Source of the DNA: Nonomuraea aurantiaca | GTDB taxonomy: Bacteria; Actinomycetota; Actinomycetes; Streptosporangiales; Streptosporangiaceae | Reading direction: 5' to 3' | Assembly (NCBI RefSeq): GCF_020215705.1 | Contig: NZ_JAIWNB010000010.1 | Span: forward strand, 186,001 to 250,000 | Length of the DNA: 64,000 nucleotides | In this document: positions 1 through 8,752 of the stretch, piece after piece | Numbering within the stretch: the first letter of the stretch is position 1 | Layout: the number at the start of each line of letters is the position of its first letter | Position numbers and translations under genes: made by a program | The notes under the pieces: model-generated | Told to the model about the DNA's origin: nothing | The model's input: the letters and a program-made list of their open reading frames with translations, nothing else | The model's database searches: none

Positions 1-255
1 GATGTTGAACTGGCCCAGCTCGGTGGCCCAGTCGGGCTGCTCGATCGCGGCGAGCACCTCGGCGTTGCGCATGACCGCCTCGCCCGCGGCGTCCACGATG
101 TTGAGCTCGATCTCCAGCCCGGCGAGGGGCCGATCGACCTCGAAGCGGGCATCGCGGAGCATCTGGGCGAAGACGTCCAGGCATCGTCGCACTTTTTCCC
201 GATATTTCCGACGATCGTCCCGACTGAACACGACGACCGGCACGTCCCTGCCCAT
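1..255 (-). CDS. Glutamate-cysteine ligase family protein (N-terminal part, runs off window)
   Basis: Only the first 85 codons are present; the gene continues past the left edge. I take the ATG at 255 as the start. The text LAGLEIELNIVDAAGEAVMR followed by ELGQFNI matches the start of the actinobacterial GCS2-type glutamate-cysteine ligase family, where the Glu residues of EIELN lie in the ATP/metal site. Such enzymes ligate amino acids to glutamate; the true substrate cannot be read from this fragment. A 121-bp gap separates it from the response regulator upstream, which is transcribed the same way. Family assignment is from memory of the conserved N-terminus, without the C-terminal domain to confirm it. 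Confidence 0.7.
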   Translation of the reverse strand, partial: MGRDVPVVVFSRDDRRKYREKVRRCLDVFAQMLRDARFEVDRPLAGLEIELNIVDAAGEAVMRNAEVLAAIEQPDWATELGQFNI

Positions 256-376
256 TCTGGAAATGTCGCACGCCAGAGCCAACTAAGCCAGCATTTCGGC
301 CCGACAAAACCGACACACGCCGCCTCTGACCCAGAAAAGCCGCCAGACCAGACGCCGGTCCGAGTTCGCGAAACCG

Positions 377-1009
377 CTAGACCAGACGCCGCGCGGTGGC
401 CCAGCGGGACAGCTCGTGCCGGTTGGACAGCTGGAGTTTGCGCAGCACCGACGACACGTGCGTCTCGACCGTCTTGACCGAGATGAACAGCTCCTTGGCG
501 ATCTCCTTGTAGGCATAGCCGCGGGCGATCAGCCGGAGCACCTCGCGCTCGCGCTGCGTCAGCGAGTCGAGCTCGGGGTCGATCGACGGCGCCTCCGACG
601 AGGCGAACGCGTCGAGCACGAACCCGGCCAGCCGCGGCGAGAAGACCGCGTCGCCGTCGGCCACCCGGCGGATGGCGTCGGTCAGCTCGGTGCCGCTGAT
701 GTTCTTGGTCACGTAGCCGCGGGCGCCGCCGCGGATCACGCCGATCACGTCCTCGGCCGCGTCGGACACCGACAGGGCCAGGAAGCGTACCTGCGACCCG
801 GCGCCGAGCACCCTGCGCAGGACCTCCTGCCCGCCGCCGCCGGGCATGTGCACGTCGAGCAGGACCACGTCGGGGGCGAGCTCGGCGATCGCCTTGACCG
901 CCGTCTCGACGTCCTCGGCCTCTCCGACGACCTGGATCGAGTCGCCCAGCTCGGCCCGTACGCCGGAACGGAACAGCCGGTGATCGTCGACGATCAGCAC
1001 CCTGGTCAT
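377..1009 (-). CDS. NarL/LuxR-family response regulator
   Basis: A 210-residue two-domain regulator. The receiver domain (about 1-120) has the acidic pair DD at 8-9, the phospho-acceptor Asp at about 52 in LLDVHMP, and a switch Lys in VTKN. The LuxR-type HTH (about 148-205) shows LTQREREVLRLIARG and VKTVETHVSSVLRKL. The start ATG overlaps the stop of the sensor kinase gene by four bases (ATGA), so the two should be translationally coupled as a cognate pair. The divergent PspC/LiaF-like genes suggest a cell-envelope stress role, which is inference from context. A near copy of the last bases of this gene lies 34 bp downstream. Confidence 0.93.
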   Translation of the reverse strand: MTRVLIVDDHRLFRSGVRAELGDSIQVVGEAEDVETAVKAIAELAPDVVLLDVHMPGGGGQEVLRRVLGAGSQVRFLALSVSDAAEDVIGVIRGGARGYVTKNISGTELTDAIRRVADGDAVFSPRLAGFVLDAFASSEAPSIDPELDSLTQREREVLRLIARGYAYKEIAKELFISVKTVETHVSSVLRKLQLSNRHELSRWATARRLV

Positions 1010-2214
1010 TGCCTCTCCACCTTCATCGTCAACATCACTTCCGTGCCCTCACCGGGCTCGGTGCGCACCCTGGCGGCGCCGCCGTGACGCTCCATTCTCC
1101 CGATGATGGACTCTCTGATCCCCATTCTGTCGAGAGGCACCGCGTCGAGGTCGAATCCCTTGCCACGATCCTTCACGAAAATCGTGGCTTCTTCGCCCTC
1201 TACCTCGGCATAGACGGAAATAGACGGACTGCCAGAGTACTTGGCCGCGTTGACCATCGACTGCCTCGACGCCTTCAGCATGGCGCCGAGCTTGCCGGCC
1301 GAGTCGAGCTCGATGTCGCCCACGCAGACCACCTCGATCGGCACGCCGTGCGCGTCCTCCTCTTCCGCGGCGATCCTGCGTACGGCCGCGGCGAGCGTCG
1401 CGTCGGCGTCCTGGGCGGGCTGGTAGAGCCAGTTGCGCAGGTCGCGCTCCTGCGCGCGGGCGAGCCTGGTGACCTCGCGCGGGTCGTGCGCGACGCGCTG
1501 GATCAGCGTGAGCGTGTGCAGGACCGAGTCGTGCACCATCGCCGCGACCTCGGCCCGCTCCTCCGACCTGATGCGGTCGCGCCGCTCCAGCTGGAGCTCC
1601 TTCCACAGGCCCGCGAGCCAGGGCGCGGCGATGACCGCCAGGCCGCCGACCACCACGATGGTGAACATCAGGCCGGGCTTGGCCGCGGACAGCTCCCCTT
1701 GAGCGGCCAGGAAGCCCGCCGCACCGATGACGACGAGGGCGATGCCGAGCAGTGTGCGGACCCGGTTCTTCCTGATGCTCTTCGTCGCCCCGCTCACCCA
1801 GCTGCGGCGGCGTTCGGGATCGGCCTGCTGCCACAGGATGAGCGCGCCGATGCCGACCACGGCGAACGGCAGGATGGCGATGCCCCCCTGGGAGGCGCCG
1901 GTCAGCCAGCCGAACGCGAACAGCGCCACGCCGATCGCGCTGAACGCCGCGAGCTGGCTCCAGTCGCGTTGCGGCGGCTGCCCCTCGTACGGCACGCGGG
2001 GCGTGATCATCCAGAGCGCCGCGTACGCCACCCCGCCCACCCCGCCGACCACGCTGAGCAGCACGAACATCAGCCTGATCACCACGGGATCGAGCTTCAG
2101 CTGAGCCGCCAGCCCTTGTGCCACGCCACCGAGCAGCCGGCCCTCCATGGGGCGCATCATCCGGCGGTAGGGCGCGTCGCCACCGGCTTGGGCAAGAATT
2201 TTCTGGTCCGCCAT
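1006..2214 (-). CDS. PspC-domain sensor histidine kinase (HisKA_3/DesK-like)
   Basis: A 402-residue membrane kinase. Residues 18-75 form a PspC domain (EGRLLGGVAQGLAAQLKLDP then a hydrophobic helix). Four or five further hydrophobic segments follow to about 200. The dimerisation/phospho-acceptor helix carries VHDSVLHTLTLIQ with the likely phospho-His at 228, as in NarX/DesK-type kinases. The ATPase domain has the N-box SMVNAAKYS, G1 box DRGKGFD and G2 region MGIRESIIGRMERHGG. I start at the ATG at 2214 because homology with PspC proteins begins there; an open frame continues upstream to 2343 without recognisable content. It is coupled to the downstream regulator by ATGA. Confidence 0.9.
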   Translation of the reverse strand: MADQKILAQAGGDAPYRRMMRPMEGRLLGGVAQGLAAQLKLDPVVIRLMFVLLSVVGGVGGVAYAALWMITPRVPYEGQPPQRDWSQLAAFSAIGVALFAFGWLTGASQGGIAILPFAVVGIGALILWQQADPERRRSWVSGATKSIRKNRVRTLLGIALVVIGAAGFLAAQGELSAAKPGLMFTIVVVGGLAVIAAPWLAGLWKELQLERRDRIRSEERAEVAAMVHDSVLHTLTLIQRVAHDPREVTRLARAQERDLRNWLYQPAQDADATLAAAVRRIAAEEEDAHGVPIEVVCVGDIELDSAGKLGAMLKASRQSMVNAAKYSGSPSISVYAEVEGEEATIFVKDRGKGFDLDAVPLDRMGIRESIIGRMERHGGAARVRTEPGEGTEVMLTMKVERQ

Positions 2215-2327
2215 AACATCGCCATCGTCACATGTCCGCCGCGTTGAGGACATCAGGGAACAACCCCCGGGTCGGGTCAGGGGTCTCCCGGATGCAGACG
2301 GCGGGCCGGTGGGGCCACGATAGTGGC

Positions 2328-3959
2328 ATGACAGAAGCACCACCGAAGGAACCGGCCGCTCCGCCGACCGCGCTGCGACGTAGCAGCGAGGGGCGCTTCC
2401 TCATGGGAGTCTGCGCCGGCCTCGGGCGATACACGGGGATCGACCCGGTGGTGTTCCGCGTGGCCTTCGCGGTGCTGCTCTTCGGCTCCGGGATGGGGCT
2501 GTTCCTGTACATCGCGGCGTTCCTGCTGATGAAGGAGCCGAACGGACGGCCCGGCTACATCGAGCAGTGGACCGGGCGTGACTTCGACGCCGCCACCGTG
2601 CTGGCGCTGCTGACGGCGGTGCTCGCCGCCGGGCTCGGCCTCAACCTGGCGACGGTCTGGCTCGACTCGGGCACGCTGGTGGTCGGCATGATGCTGGCCA
2701 TCGGGCTGCTCGCGGCGCACACCAACGGCGTGGACCTGCTCGGCCTGGTCCGGTCGATGCCCGAGCGGCTCACCCGCCGCGCCCGGCCGGGCGCGCCCGG
2801 GCCGTACCTGAACGACTTCACGTATTCGCCCATTCCCGGCCACACCCCGCCCACGACGAGCTATGCGCGGCCCCGCCCGGCCGCCGAGCCGTACCCACGC
2901 GAACCCGTGACGGAGACGGTGACGCCGGCGGAGACGGTGACCGCGTCTCCCGCCGGATCGGAGCCGCCGACCGCCCCGACGCGCGTCAACCCCGTCCCCG
3001 CCGACGTGCCGATCGACGACCGGGCCACCGACGAGCCGGCGGAAGCACCGATCGACAGGCCGGCCGAGCCGACGCGAGCGCCGAGCGACAGGCCGGCCGA
3101 TGAGCCGGCCGCCGTGCGCGCGGAGCCGTACGAGAGAGCGGCGCCCGACCAGCGGGCGGAGCCGTTCCAGAGGCCCGCCCCCGAGACCCCGCCGCGCTCG
3201 AGGACCGCACTCACCTACGGCGAGCCGTTCGCGCCGAACGGCCCCTTCCAGCCGCTCGACCCGCGCCGGCGGGCCAGCGGCTACTCGCCGTACGACCCCG
3301 CCCTGTACGGCAGGCAGACACCCCCGCCCCGCCAGAAGCAGAAGCGGCCCAGATCGTTCATCGGCGCCATGACCATGTTGCTGGCAATCATCATTGGAGG
3401 GATCGTCGTGGCGGTCCAAGCCAGGTCCGCCTCGGGGGCCAGTCCCACCTTGGTCGGCGGCGCCGTACTCGTCACCATCGGCGCCGGGCTGCTCATCGCC
3501 GCCTGGTGGGGTCGCGGCGCGGGACTGGTCGCGGCCGGCACCCTGGTCGCCCTGCTGATCGGCCTCGGCATGATGGTCGGCGACCTGCCGCGGAATGTCG
3601 GCGACTCCGTCTGGCGGCCGACCACCGTGGCGGAGGCGAGCCGGATCTACGACGTGGGCGTCGGGGACGGCCGGCTCGACCTGTCCGAGCTCAAGCTCAC
3701 GCCGGGCGCGAATCTGACGGTCAACGCCAAGGTCTCGATCGGCGAGCTGACCGTGATCGTGCCACCGACGACACGGGTCGAGGTGCACGCCACCAACAAG
3801 GTCGGCGACATCAAGGTGGACCAGTCGCTCAGAGGCGGCGTCGACGTCAAGTTCGACAAGGTGCTGGAGCCCGACACGCGGCCGAAGGGCGCCGTCCCGA
3901 CCATTGTGCTGAACCTGCGGGGCGGCTTCGGCGACATGGAGGTGCGGCGTGCCGCGTGA
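2328..3959 (+). CDS. PspC-domain membrane protein with LiaF-like C-terminus
   Basis: A 543-residue protein, divergent from the PspC sensor kinase. The N-terminal PspC domain (about 20-85) contains RFLMGVCAGLGRYTGIDP and a membrane helix, followed by two more hydrophobic segments. A long Pro/Glu/Arg-rich linker (about 160-345, with repeats such as RPADEPA and APIDRPAE) probably lies in the cytoplasm. Three helices follow, then a C-terminal beta-rich domain (about 440-543; KVSIGELTVIVPP and GGFGDMEVRR) resembling the LiaF/DUF2154 cell-wall stress domain. The pairing with a PspC kinase suggests an envelope-stress sensing module. The start ATG at 2328 opens directly into conserved PspC-type sequence. 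Confidence 0.85.
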   Translation: MTEAPPKEPAAPPTALRRSSEGRFLMGVCAGLGRYTGIDPVVFRVAFAVLLFGSGMGLFLYIAAFLLMKEPNGRPGYIEQWTGRDFDAATVLALLTAVLAAGLGLNLATVWLDSGTLVVGMMLAIGLLAAHTNGVDLLGLVRSMPERLTRRARPGAPGPYLNDFTYSPIPGHTPPTTSYARPRPAAEPYPREPVTETVTPAETVTASPAGSEPPTAPTRVNPVPADVPIDDRATDEPAEAPIDRPAEPTRAPSDRPADEPAAVRAEPYERAAPDQRAEPFQRPAPETPPRSRTALTYGEPFAPNGPFQPLDPRRRASGYSPYDPALYGRQTPPPRQKQKRPRSFIGAMTMLLAIIIGGIVVAVQARSASGASPTLVGGAVLVTIGAGLLIAAWWGRGAGLVAAGTLVALLIGLGMMVGDLPRNVGDSVWRPTTVAEASRIYDVGVGDGRLDLSELKLTPGANLTVNAKVSIGELTVIVPPTTRVEVHATNKVGDIKVDQSLRGGVDVKFDKVLEPDTRPKGAVPTIVLNLRGGFGDMEVRRAA

Positions 3960-4152
3960 GGTCGACAAGCCGCGCAGGGTGCACCGGACGGACTGGATGG
4001 CACTGCTGAGCGGCACGCTCTTCGTGGTGCTCGGCATCCTGCTCCTGACCCGCGCGATCACGGACCCCCTGGTCCTGGTGTCTCTGGTGATCATCGGGCT
4101 GGGCTTCGCGGGGCTCGTCGCCGTAATCGCGCGGGTGATCCGCGGCAAGTAA
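3949..4152 (+). CDS. Small two-helix membrane protein downstream of PspC protein
   Basis: A 67-residue protein starting at a GTG inside the end of the PspC gene (11-base overlap), so it is translated from the same transcript. A basic N-terminus (KPRRVHRTDW) is followed by two hydrophobic helices, roughly 17-34 and 40-60, ending in RVIRGK. No catalytic motif is visible. Overlap and topology suggest an accessory of the PspC membrane protein; function unknown. Confidence 0.7.
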   Translation: MPREVDKPRRVHRTDWMALLSGTLFVVLGILLLTRAITDPLVLVSLVIIGLGFAGLVAVIARVIRGK

Positions 4153-4223
4153 CCCTTGACCGGGGCAAACACCGGCGTACGTTGGGCCTTGTCCGCCTTT
4201 CCCGCGCTCCTCTGGGAGGACGT

Positions 4224-4706
4224 ATGCCTCGCATGGCCATCACCGTCGACGGAGTCAAGTACGAGGAGGAAGTCGAGCCGCGGCTCCTTCTCGTCCACCT
4301 GCTACGAGAACGTCTGGGCAAGACCGGCACCCCGGTCGGCTGCGACACCAGCAACTGCGGCGCCTGCACCGTCATGCTCGACGGCAAGAGTGTGAAGAGC
4401 TGCTCGGTGCTCGCCGTGCAGGCCGACGGCTGCGACGTCGTCACCATCGAGGGACTGGGCGCCAACGGGTCGATGCACCCGATGCAGCAGGCCTTCCACG
4501 AGGAACACGCCCTGCAGTGCGGCTACTGCACCCCCGGCATGGTCATGGCCGCGATCGACCTGCTCAGGGACAATCCGGACCCGTCGGAGGACGCCATCAG
4601 GGAGGGCCTGGAAGGCAACCTCTGCCGGTGCACCGGCTACTGCAACATCGTCCGCGCGGTACGCCGGGGCGCGCAGGAGATGGGCCAGGCGGTGAGGACG
4701 TCATGA
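4224..4706 (+). CDS. coxS: Molybdenum hydroxylase small subunit, 2x[2Fe-2S] (CoxS-like)
   Basis: 160 residues, the usual length for CoxS-type iron-sulfur subunits. The N-terminal plant-type ferredoxin cluster has Cys residues in GCDTSNCGACTVMLDG; the C-terminal helical cluster has QCGYCTPGMVM and NLCRCTGYCNIV. It passes electrons from the molybdenum site of the large subunit to FAD. The ATG at 4224 is preceded by GGGAGGA at about 4214-4220; an ATG at 4233 is the alternative. It is the first gene of an S-L-M operon, the order typical of form II enzymes. The gene symbol denotes the family only; CO oxidation is not implied. Confidence 0.93.
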   Translation: MPRMAITVDGVKYEEEVEPRLLLVHLLRERLGKTGTPVGCDTSNCGACTVMLDGKSVKSCSVLAVQADGCDVVTIEGLGANGSMHPMQQAFHEEHALQCGYCTPGMVMAAIDLLRDNPDPSEDAIREGLEGNLCRCTGYCNIVRAVRRGAQEMGQAVRTS

Positions 4707-7018
4707 CCGAGGTGGGCAAGGCGAGGAAGCGCAAGGAGGACCGGCGGCTGCTGACGGGGCATACCCAGTGGACCGACAACCTGCGGCAGCCGGGGATGCT
4801 GCACGTCATGTTCCTGCGCAGCCCGATGGCGCACGCGCGGATCACCCGGGTCGACGTCTCGGCGGCACGCGACCTGCCGGGCGTCGTGGCGGCGTTCGGC
4901 GGCCAGGACTTCGCCGCCGAGCAGGGCAGCCTGCCGTGCGCCTGGCCGGTGAGCGAGGACATCGTGATCCCCGACCACCCGCCGATGGCCGTGTCGGAGG
5001 TGCGCTACGTGGGCGAGGCCGTCGCCTGCGTGGTGGCCACCGACCACTACCTGGCGGCGGACGCGCTGGAGGCGATCGAGGTCGACTACGAGCCGCTGCC
5101 GGCCGTACTCGACATGAACGAGGCGCTCGCCCCCGACAGCCCCAAGGTGCACGAGGCGGGCAACCAGGCGTACACCGTGAAGATCACCTCGGGTGACGTC
5201 GAGGCGGCCTTCAGGGACGCGCCCGTGGTCATCGACCGGACCTACATCCAGCAGCGGCTCATCCCGAGCGCGATGGAGCCGCGGGCGGTGCTCGCCGGCA
5301 CCGACGGCGACTCCTTCACGCTCTGGTCGTCCACGCAGATCCCGCACGTCCTGCGCGTCATGCTGGCCGTGGTGACCGGCATCCCGGAGCACAAGATCCG
5401 GGTGATCGCGCCCGACGTGGGCGGCGGGTTCGGCTCCAAGCTCCAGGTCACCGCGGAAGAGGTGCTGTGCCTGCTGCTCACCAAGCGGCTGGGCAAGCCG
5501 GTCAAGTGGACGGAGTCCCGCTCCGAGGGCAACCTGACCGTGCACCACGGCCGCGACCAGATCCAGCACCTCAGGCTGGCGGCCGAGGCCGACGGGCGGA
5601 TCCGCGGGCTGCAGGTGGAGCTACTGGCCGACATGGGCGCCTACCTGATGCTGGTCACGCCCGGCATACCGATGCTCGGCGCGTCGATGTTCAACGCCAT
5701 CTACAAGATGGACGCCTACGAGTTCGGCTGTACGGGCGTCTTCACCACGAAGATGCCGACCGACGCCTATCGGGGCGCGGGCCGGCCCGAGGCGACGTAC
5801 GGCATCGAACGGGTCATGGACGAGCTGGCCGCCGAGCTGCGCCTGGACCCGCTGGAGGTACGGCGGCGCAACTGGATCAAGCACGACGAGTTCCCGTACA
5901 CCACCATCTCCGGGCTGACCTACGACTCGGGCAACTACGAGGCGGCGACGGACAAGGCGATGGCGCTGTTCGGCTACGACAAGCTGCGCGCCGAACAGGC
6001 CGACCGGCGCGACCGGGGCGACCCGGTCCAGCTCGGGATCGGCGTGAGCACGTTCACCGAGATGTGCGGGCTGGCCCCGTCCCGGATGCTCGGCGCGGCC
6101 AACTACGGCGCGGGCGGCTGGGAGCACGGCTCGGTACGCATGCTGCCGACCGGCAAGGTCGAGGTCATCACCGGCACCTCCCCGCACGGCCAGGGCCACG
6201 CGACGGCGTGGAGCCAGATCACGGCCGACGCGCTCGGCGTGCCGTTCGAGGACATCACGGTGCTGCACGGCGACACGGCGATCGCGCACAAGGGCATGGA
6301 CACCTACGGCTCGCGCTCGCTGACGGTCGGCGGCATCGCTGTGCTCAAGGCGTGTGACAAGGTCAAGGACAAGGCCAGGAAGCTCGCCTCGCACCTGCTC
6401 GAATGCGCGCCCGACGACCTGGAGTTCGCCGAGGGCGTGTTCAAGGTGAAGGGCACCGACTCCCAGAAGACCATCCAGGAGCTGGCCTACGCCGCGTTCA
6501 CCGCCCACGACCTGCCCGAGGGCGTCGAGGCCGGGCTCGACTCCGACGCCACCTTCGACCCGGAGAACTACTCCTTCCCGCACGGCACGCACCTGTGCGC
6601 GGTGGAGGTGGACACCGAGACCGGCATGGCGAAGATCCGCTCGTACGTGGCGGTCGACGACGTGGGTGCGGTGGTCAACCCGCTGATCGTCGAGGGCCAG
6701 ATCCACGGCGGCATCGCGCAGGGCGTCGCGCAGGCGCTGTACGAGGAGGCCGTCTACGACTCGGAGGGCAACCTGCTCACCACCACGATGGCCGACTACC
6801 TGCTGCCGACGGCGATGGACCTGCCGGACTTCGTCACCGACCGGACCGAGACCCCGGCCACCAGCAATCCCCTGGGTGCCAAGGGCGTCGGCGAGGCCGG
6901 CACGATCGCCTCGACCCCGGCGGTCGTCAACGCCATCGTCGACGCGCTGCGACCACGCGGCATCCACGACATCCAGATGCCATGTACACCCGAGCGGATC
7001 TGGAGGGCGCTGCGATGA
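4703..7018 (+). CDS. coxL: Molybdenum hydroxylase large subunit, form II CoxL-like
   Basis: 771 residues, overlapping coxS by ATGA. It belongs to the xanthine dehydrogenase/CO dehydrogenase family that binds molybdopterin cytosine dinucleotide. Visible landmarks are VGGGFGSKLQ, the active-site loop TDAYRGAGRPEATYGIER, GQGHATAWSQI and the catalytic glutamate segment GAKGVGEAGTI near the C-terminus. The loop reads AYRGAGR, the form II signature; true CO dehydrogenase (form I) has AYRCSFR with the copper-binding Cys. So this enzyme most likely hydroxylates an aldehyde, purine or other heterocycle. The substrate cannot be told from sequence. Confidence 0.93.
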   Translation: MTEVGKARKRKEDRRLLTGHTQWTDNLRQPGMLHVMFLRSPMAHARITRVDVSAARDLPGVVAAFGGQDFAAEQGSLPCAWPVSEDIVIPDHPPMAVSEVRYVGEAVACVVATDHYLAADALEAIEVDYEPLPAVLDMNEALAPDSPKVHEAGNQAYTVKITSGDVEAAFRDAPVVIDRTYIQQRLIPSAMEPRAVLAGTDGDSFTLWSSTQIPHVLRVMLAVVTGIPEHKIRVIAPDVGGGFGSKLQVTAEEVLCLLLTKRLGKPVKWTESRSEGNLTVHHGRDQIQHLRLAAEADGRIRGLQVELLADMGAYLMLVTPGIPMLGASMFNAIYKMDAYEFGCTGVFTTKMPTDAYRGAGRPEATYGIERVMDELAAELRLDPLEVRRRNWIKHDEFPYTTISGLTYDSGNYEAATDKAMALFGYDKLRAEQADRRDRGDPVQLGIGVSTFTEMCGLAPSRMLGAANYGAGGWEHGSVRMLPTGKVEVITGTSPHGQGHATAWSQITADALGVPFEDITVLHGDTAIAHKGMDTYGSRSLTVGGIAVLKACDKVKDKARKLASHLLECAPDDLEFAEGVFKVKGTDSQKTIQELAYAAFTAHDLPEGVEAGLDSDATFDPENYSFPHGTHLCAVEVDTETGMAKIRSYVAVDDVGAVVNPLIVEGQIHGGIAQGVAQALYEEAVYDSEGNLLTTTMADYLLPTAMDLPDFVTDRTETPATSNPLGAKGVGEAGTIASTPAVVNAIVDALRPRGIHDIQMPCTPERIWRALR

Positions 7019-7869
7019 TCCCGGCCCAGTTCGACTACGTCCGCGCCGGCTCGCTCGGCGAGGCCGTCCAGGAGCTCGCCGCCGACGAGGACGCCAAGGT
7101 CCTCGCCGGTGGCCAGTCACTCCTCCCGCTGCTCCGGCTCCGGCTGGCCTACCCGTCGAAGCTGGTCGACGTGGGCCGCCTGCCCGAGCTGACGGGCGTG
7201 CACGACCGTGGCGACCACGTCTTCATCGGCGCGATGGCCACGCACGACGAGGTGCTGCGCTCCGGCGTGGTCAACGCCGACTGCCCGCTGGTGGCGCAGG
7301 CCACCGCGACGGTCGCCGATCCCGCCGTACGCCACCGCGGCACGTTCGGCGGCTCGCTGGCGCACTGCGACCCGGCGGGCGACCTGCCCGCGGTGGTCCT
7401 GGCGCTGGAGGGCGTCTTCGTGGCCAGGTCGGCCGAGGGCGAGCGGGAGATCCCCGCCGCCGAGTTCTTCGTCGACTACCTGGAGTCGGCGCTGGGGCCG
7501 GGAGAGGTCCTGGTCGGGGTGCGGCTCCCGAAGCTCGGCGCCGGCTGGGGCTACCACTACGAGAAGTTCCACCGGACCGCGCAGTCGTGGGCCACCGTCG
7601 GAGTGGCCGCGGCGGTCAAGCGTTCCAACGGAGCGATCGAGGAGGCGCGGATCGGCCTGACCAACATGGGCCCGACGCCCGTGCGGGCCCGCGTGGTCGA
7701 GACCGCTCTGCGGGGTATGCAGATGGGTGATGACGTACGGCGGGCGTGCGAGGAGGCGGCGGCCGGCACCTCTCCGCCCTCCGACCTGCACGCCCAACCC
7801 GACTATCGCCGGCACCTGGCCAGGGTGCTGACCCATCGCGCGATACTCCACGCCGCCGGGTCTCCCTGA
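7015..7869 (+). CDS. coxM: Molybdenum hydroxylase FAD-binding medium subunit (CoxM-like)
   Basis: 284 residues, overlapping coxL by ATGA. The N-terminal FAD-binding PCMH domain shows KVLAGGQSLLPLLRLRLA and DPAVRHRGTFGGSLAHCDPAGDLPA-type text (the TxGG flavin motif is GTFGG). The C-terminal CO-deh-flavoprotein domain contains KFHRTAQSWATVGVAAAV. It takes electrons from CoxS and passes them to an acceptor. Length and domain order are normal. A hairpin follows at 7880-7902. Confidence 0.92.
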   Translation: MIPAQFDYVRAGSLGEAVQELAADEDAKVLAGGQSLLPLLRLRLAYPSKLVDVGRLPELTGVHDRGDHVFIGAMATHDEVLRSGVVNADCPLVAQATATVADPAVRHRGTFGGSLAHCDPAGDLPAVVLALEGVFVARSAEGEREIPAAEFFVDYLESALGPGEVLVGVRLPKLGAGWGYHYEKFHRTAQSWATVGVAAAVKRSNGAIEEARIGLTNMGPTPVRARVVETALRGMQMGDDVRRACEEAAAGTSPPSDLHAQPDYRRHLARVLTHRAILHAAGSP

Positions 7870-7879
7870 CCGGTTCGAG

Positions 7880-7902
7880 GGGGCGCCCTTTCGGGGCGCC
7901 CC
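7880..7902 (+). terminator. GC hairpin after coxM
   Basis: Arms 7880-7888 and 7894-7902 form a 9-bp all-GC stem around a 5-base loop, followed by TTCT. It lies 10 bp after the coxM stop and could end or attenuate the coxSLM transcript before coxG. There is no long U-tract, as is common in actinobacteria. Confidence 0.55.
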
Positions 7903-7944
7903 TTCTCAGACGTAATGTCGCAATCAGCGGAGAGGAGCGGATCC

Positions 7945-8655
7945 ATGGCGATGCGGTTCGAGCATGAGTTCAGCGTTCCGGTGCCGGTCGAGCAGGCGTG
8001 GGCCGTGCTGCTCGATGTCGGACGGGTCGCGCCGTGCCTGCCGGGGGCGTCACTCGACCTCTTCGAGGGCGACGAGTTCACCGGCCGGATGAAGGTCAAG
8101 GTCGGCCCGATCACCGTGACCTACCGTGGCGTGGCCAGGTTCGAGAACGTGGACAAGGACGCCCATACACTCACCATCCAGGCGTCGGGCAAGGAGGCGC
8201 GCGGCGCGGGGACGGCCTCGGCGACCGTCAAGGCCACGCTGACGCCGCGCGACGGGTCCACCACGGTCCTGGTGGAGACGTCGTTCAACGTGACCGGCCG
8301 GCCCGCCCAGTTCGGGCGCGGGGTCATGGCCGAGGTCGGCGCGAAGCTCATCGACAGGTTCGCCGCCAACCTCGCGCAACTGCTGACCGAGCCGGCTCAC
8401 GAGGCACCCGCCGTACCAGCGGCCCCGGAGCCCCTGGAGCCTGGGGAGAGTGAGCCGCGGCTGAGCGTGGTGCCCGGTCCCGAGGAGGACGTCCGGCCCG
8501 CCGGGACGCTGCGTACGTCGCGCACGCCCGACGAGGAGGCGCTCGACCTGCTGGAGATCGCCGGGACACCGCTACTGAAGCGCCTGGCACCCGTCGCCGG
8601 GGCGATCGCGGGGCTGCTGCTCCTCGGCTGGCTGATCAGACGCCTCATGCGCTGA
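7945..8655 (+). CDS. CoxG-like SRPBCC-domain membrane-anchored protein
   Basis: 236 residues. Residues 1-150 form an SRPBCC/CoxG domain (FEHEFSVPVPVEQAWAVLLD, LPGASLDLFEGDEFTGRMKV). A Pro/Glu-rich linker follows, and the protein ends in one hydrophobic helix and RRLMR, so it is probably tail-anchored with the domain in the cytoplasm. CoxG proteins accompany molybdenum hydroxylases and help dock them to the membrane. AGAGGAG at 7931-7937 sits 7 bases before the ATG at 7945, favouring it over the in-frame ATG at 7915. Confidence 0.88.
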   Translation: MAMRFEHEFSVPVPVEQAWAVLLDVGRVAPCLPGASLDLFEGDEFTGRMKVKVGPITVTYRGVARFENVDKDAHTLTIQASGKEARGAGTASATVKATLTPRDGSTTVLVETSFNVTGRPAQFGRGVMAEVGAKLIDRFAANLAQLLTEPAHEAPAVPAAPEPLEPGESEPRLSVVPGPEEDVRPAGTLRTSRTPDEEALDLLEIAGTPLLKRLAPVAGAIAGLLLLGWLIRRLMR

Positions 8656-8752
8656 TTCAGCAAAGACACCATCAAGTCCGGACACTTCTCCCAAAGCCGG
8701 GGCAGTTCATCACCACATGTCTTATTTCGGGGGACATTCGGGGGAGATGAGC

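Noticed and set aside
1009..2247. Long open frame on the plus strand opposite the PspC kinase gene
   Set aside because: It is the antisense shadow of a well-supported kinase; its translation is Arg/His/Gly-rich without any domain.
4703..7018. True carbon monoxide dehydrogenase
   Set aside because: The active-site loop is AYRGAGR (form II), without the copper-ligand Cys of form I CoxL.
5621..7120. 499-codon open frame opposite coxL
   Set aside because: Antisense to a clear CoxL; composition is typical of the reverse frame of high-GC coding DNA.
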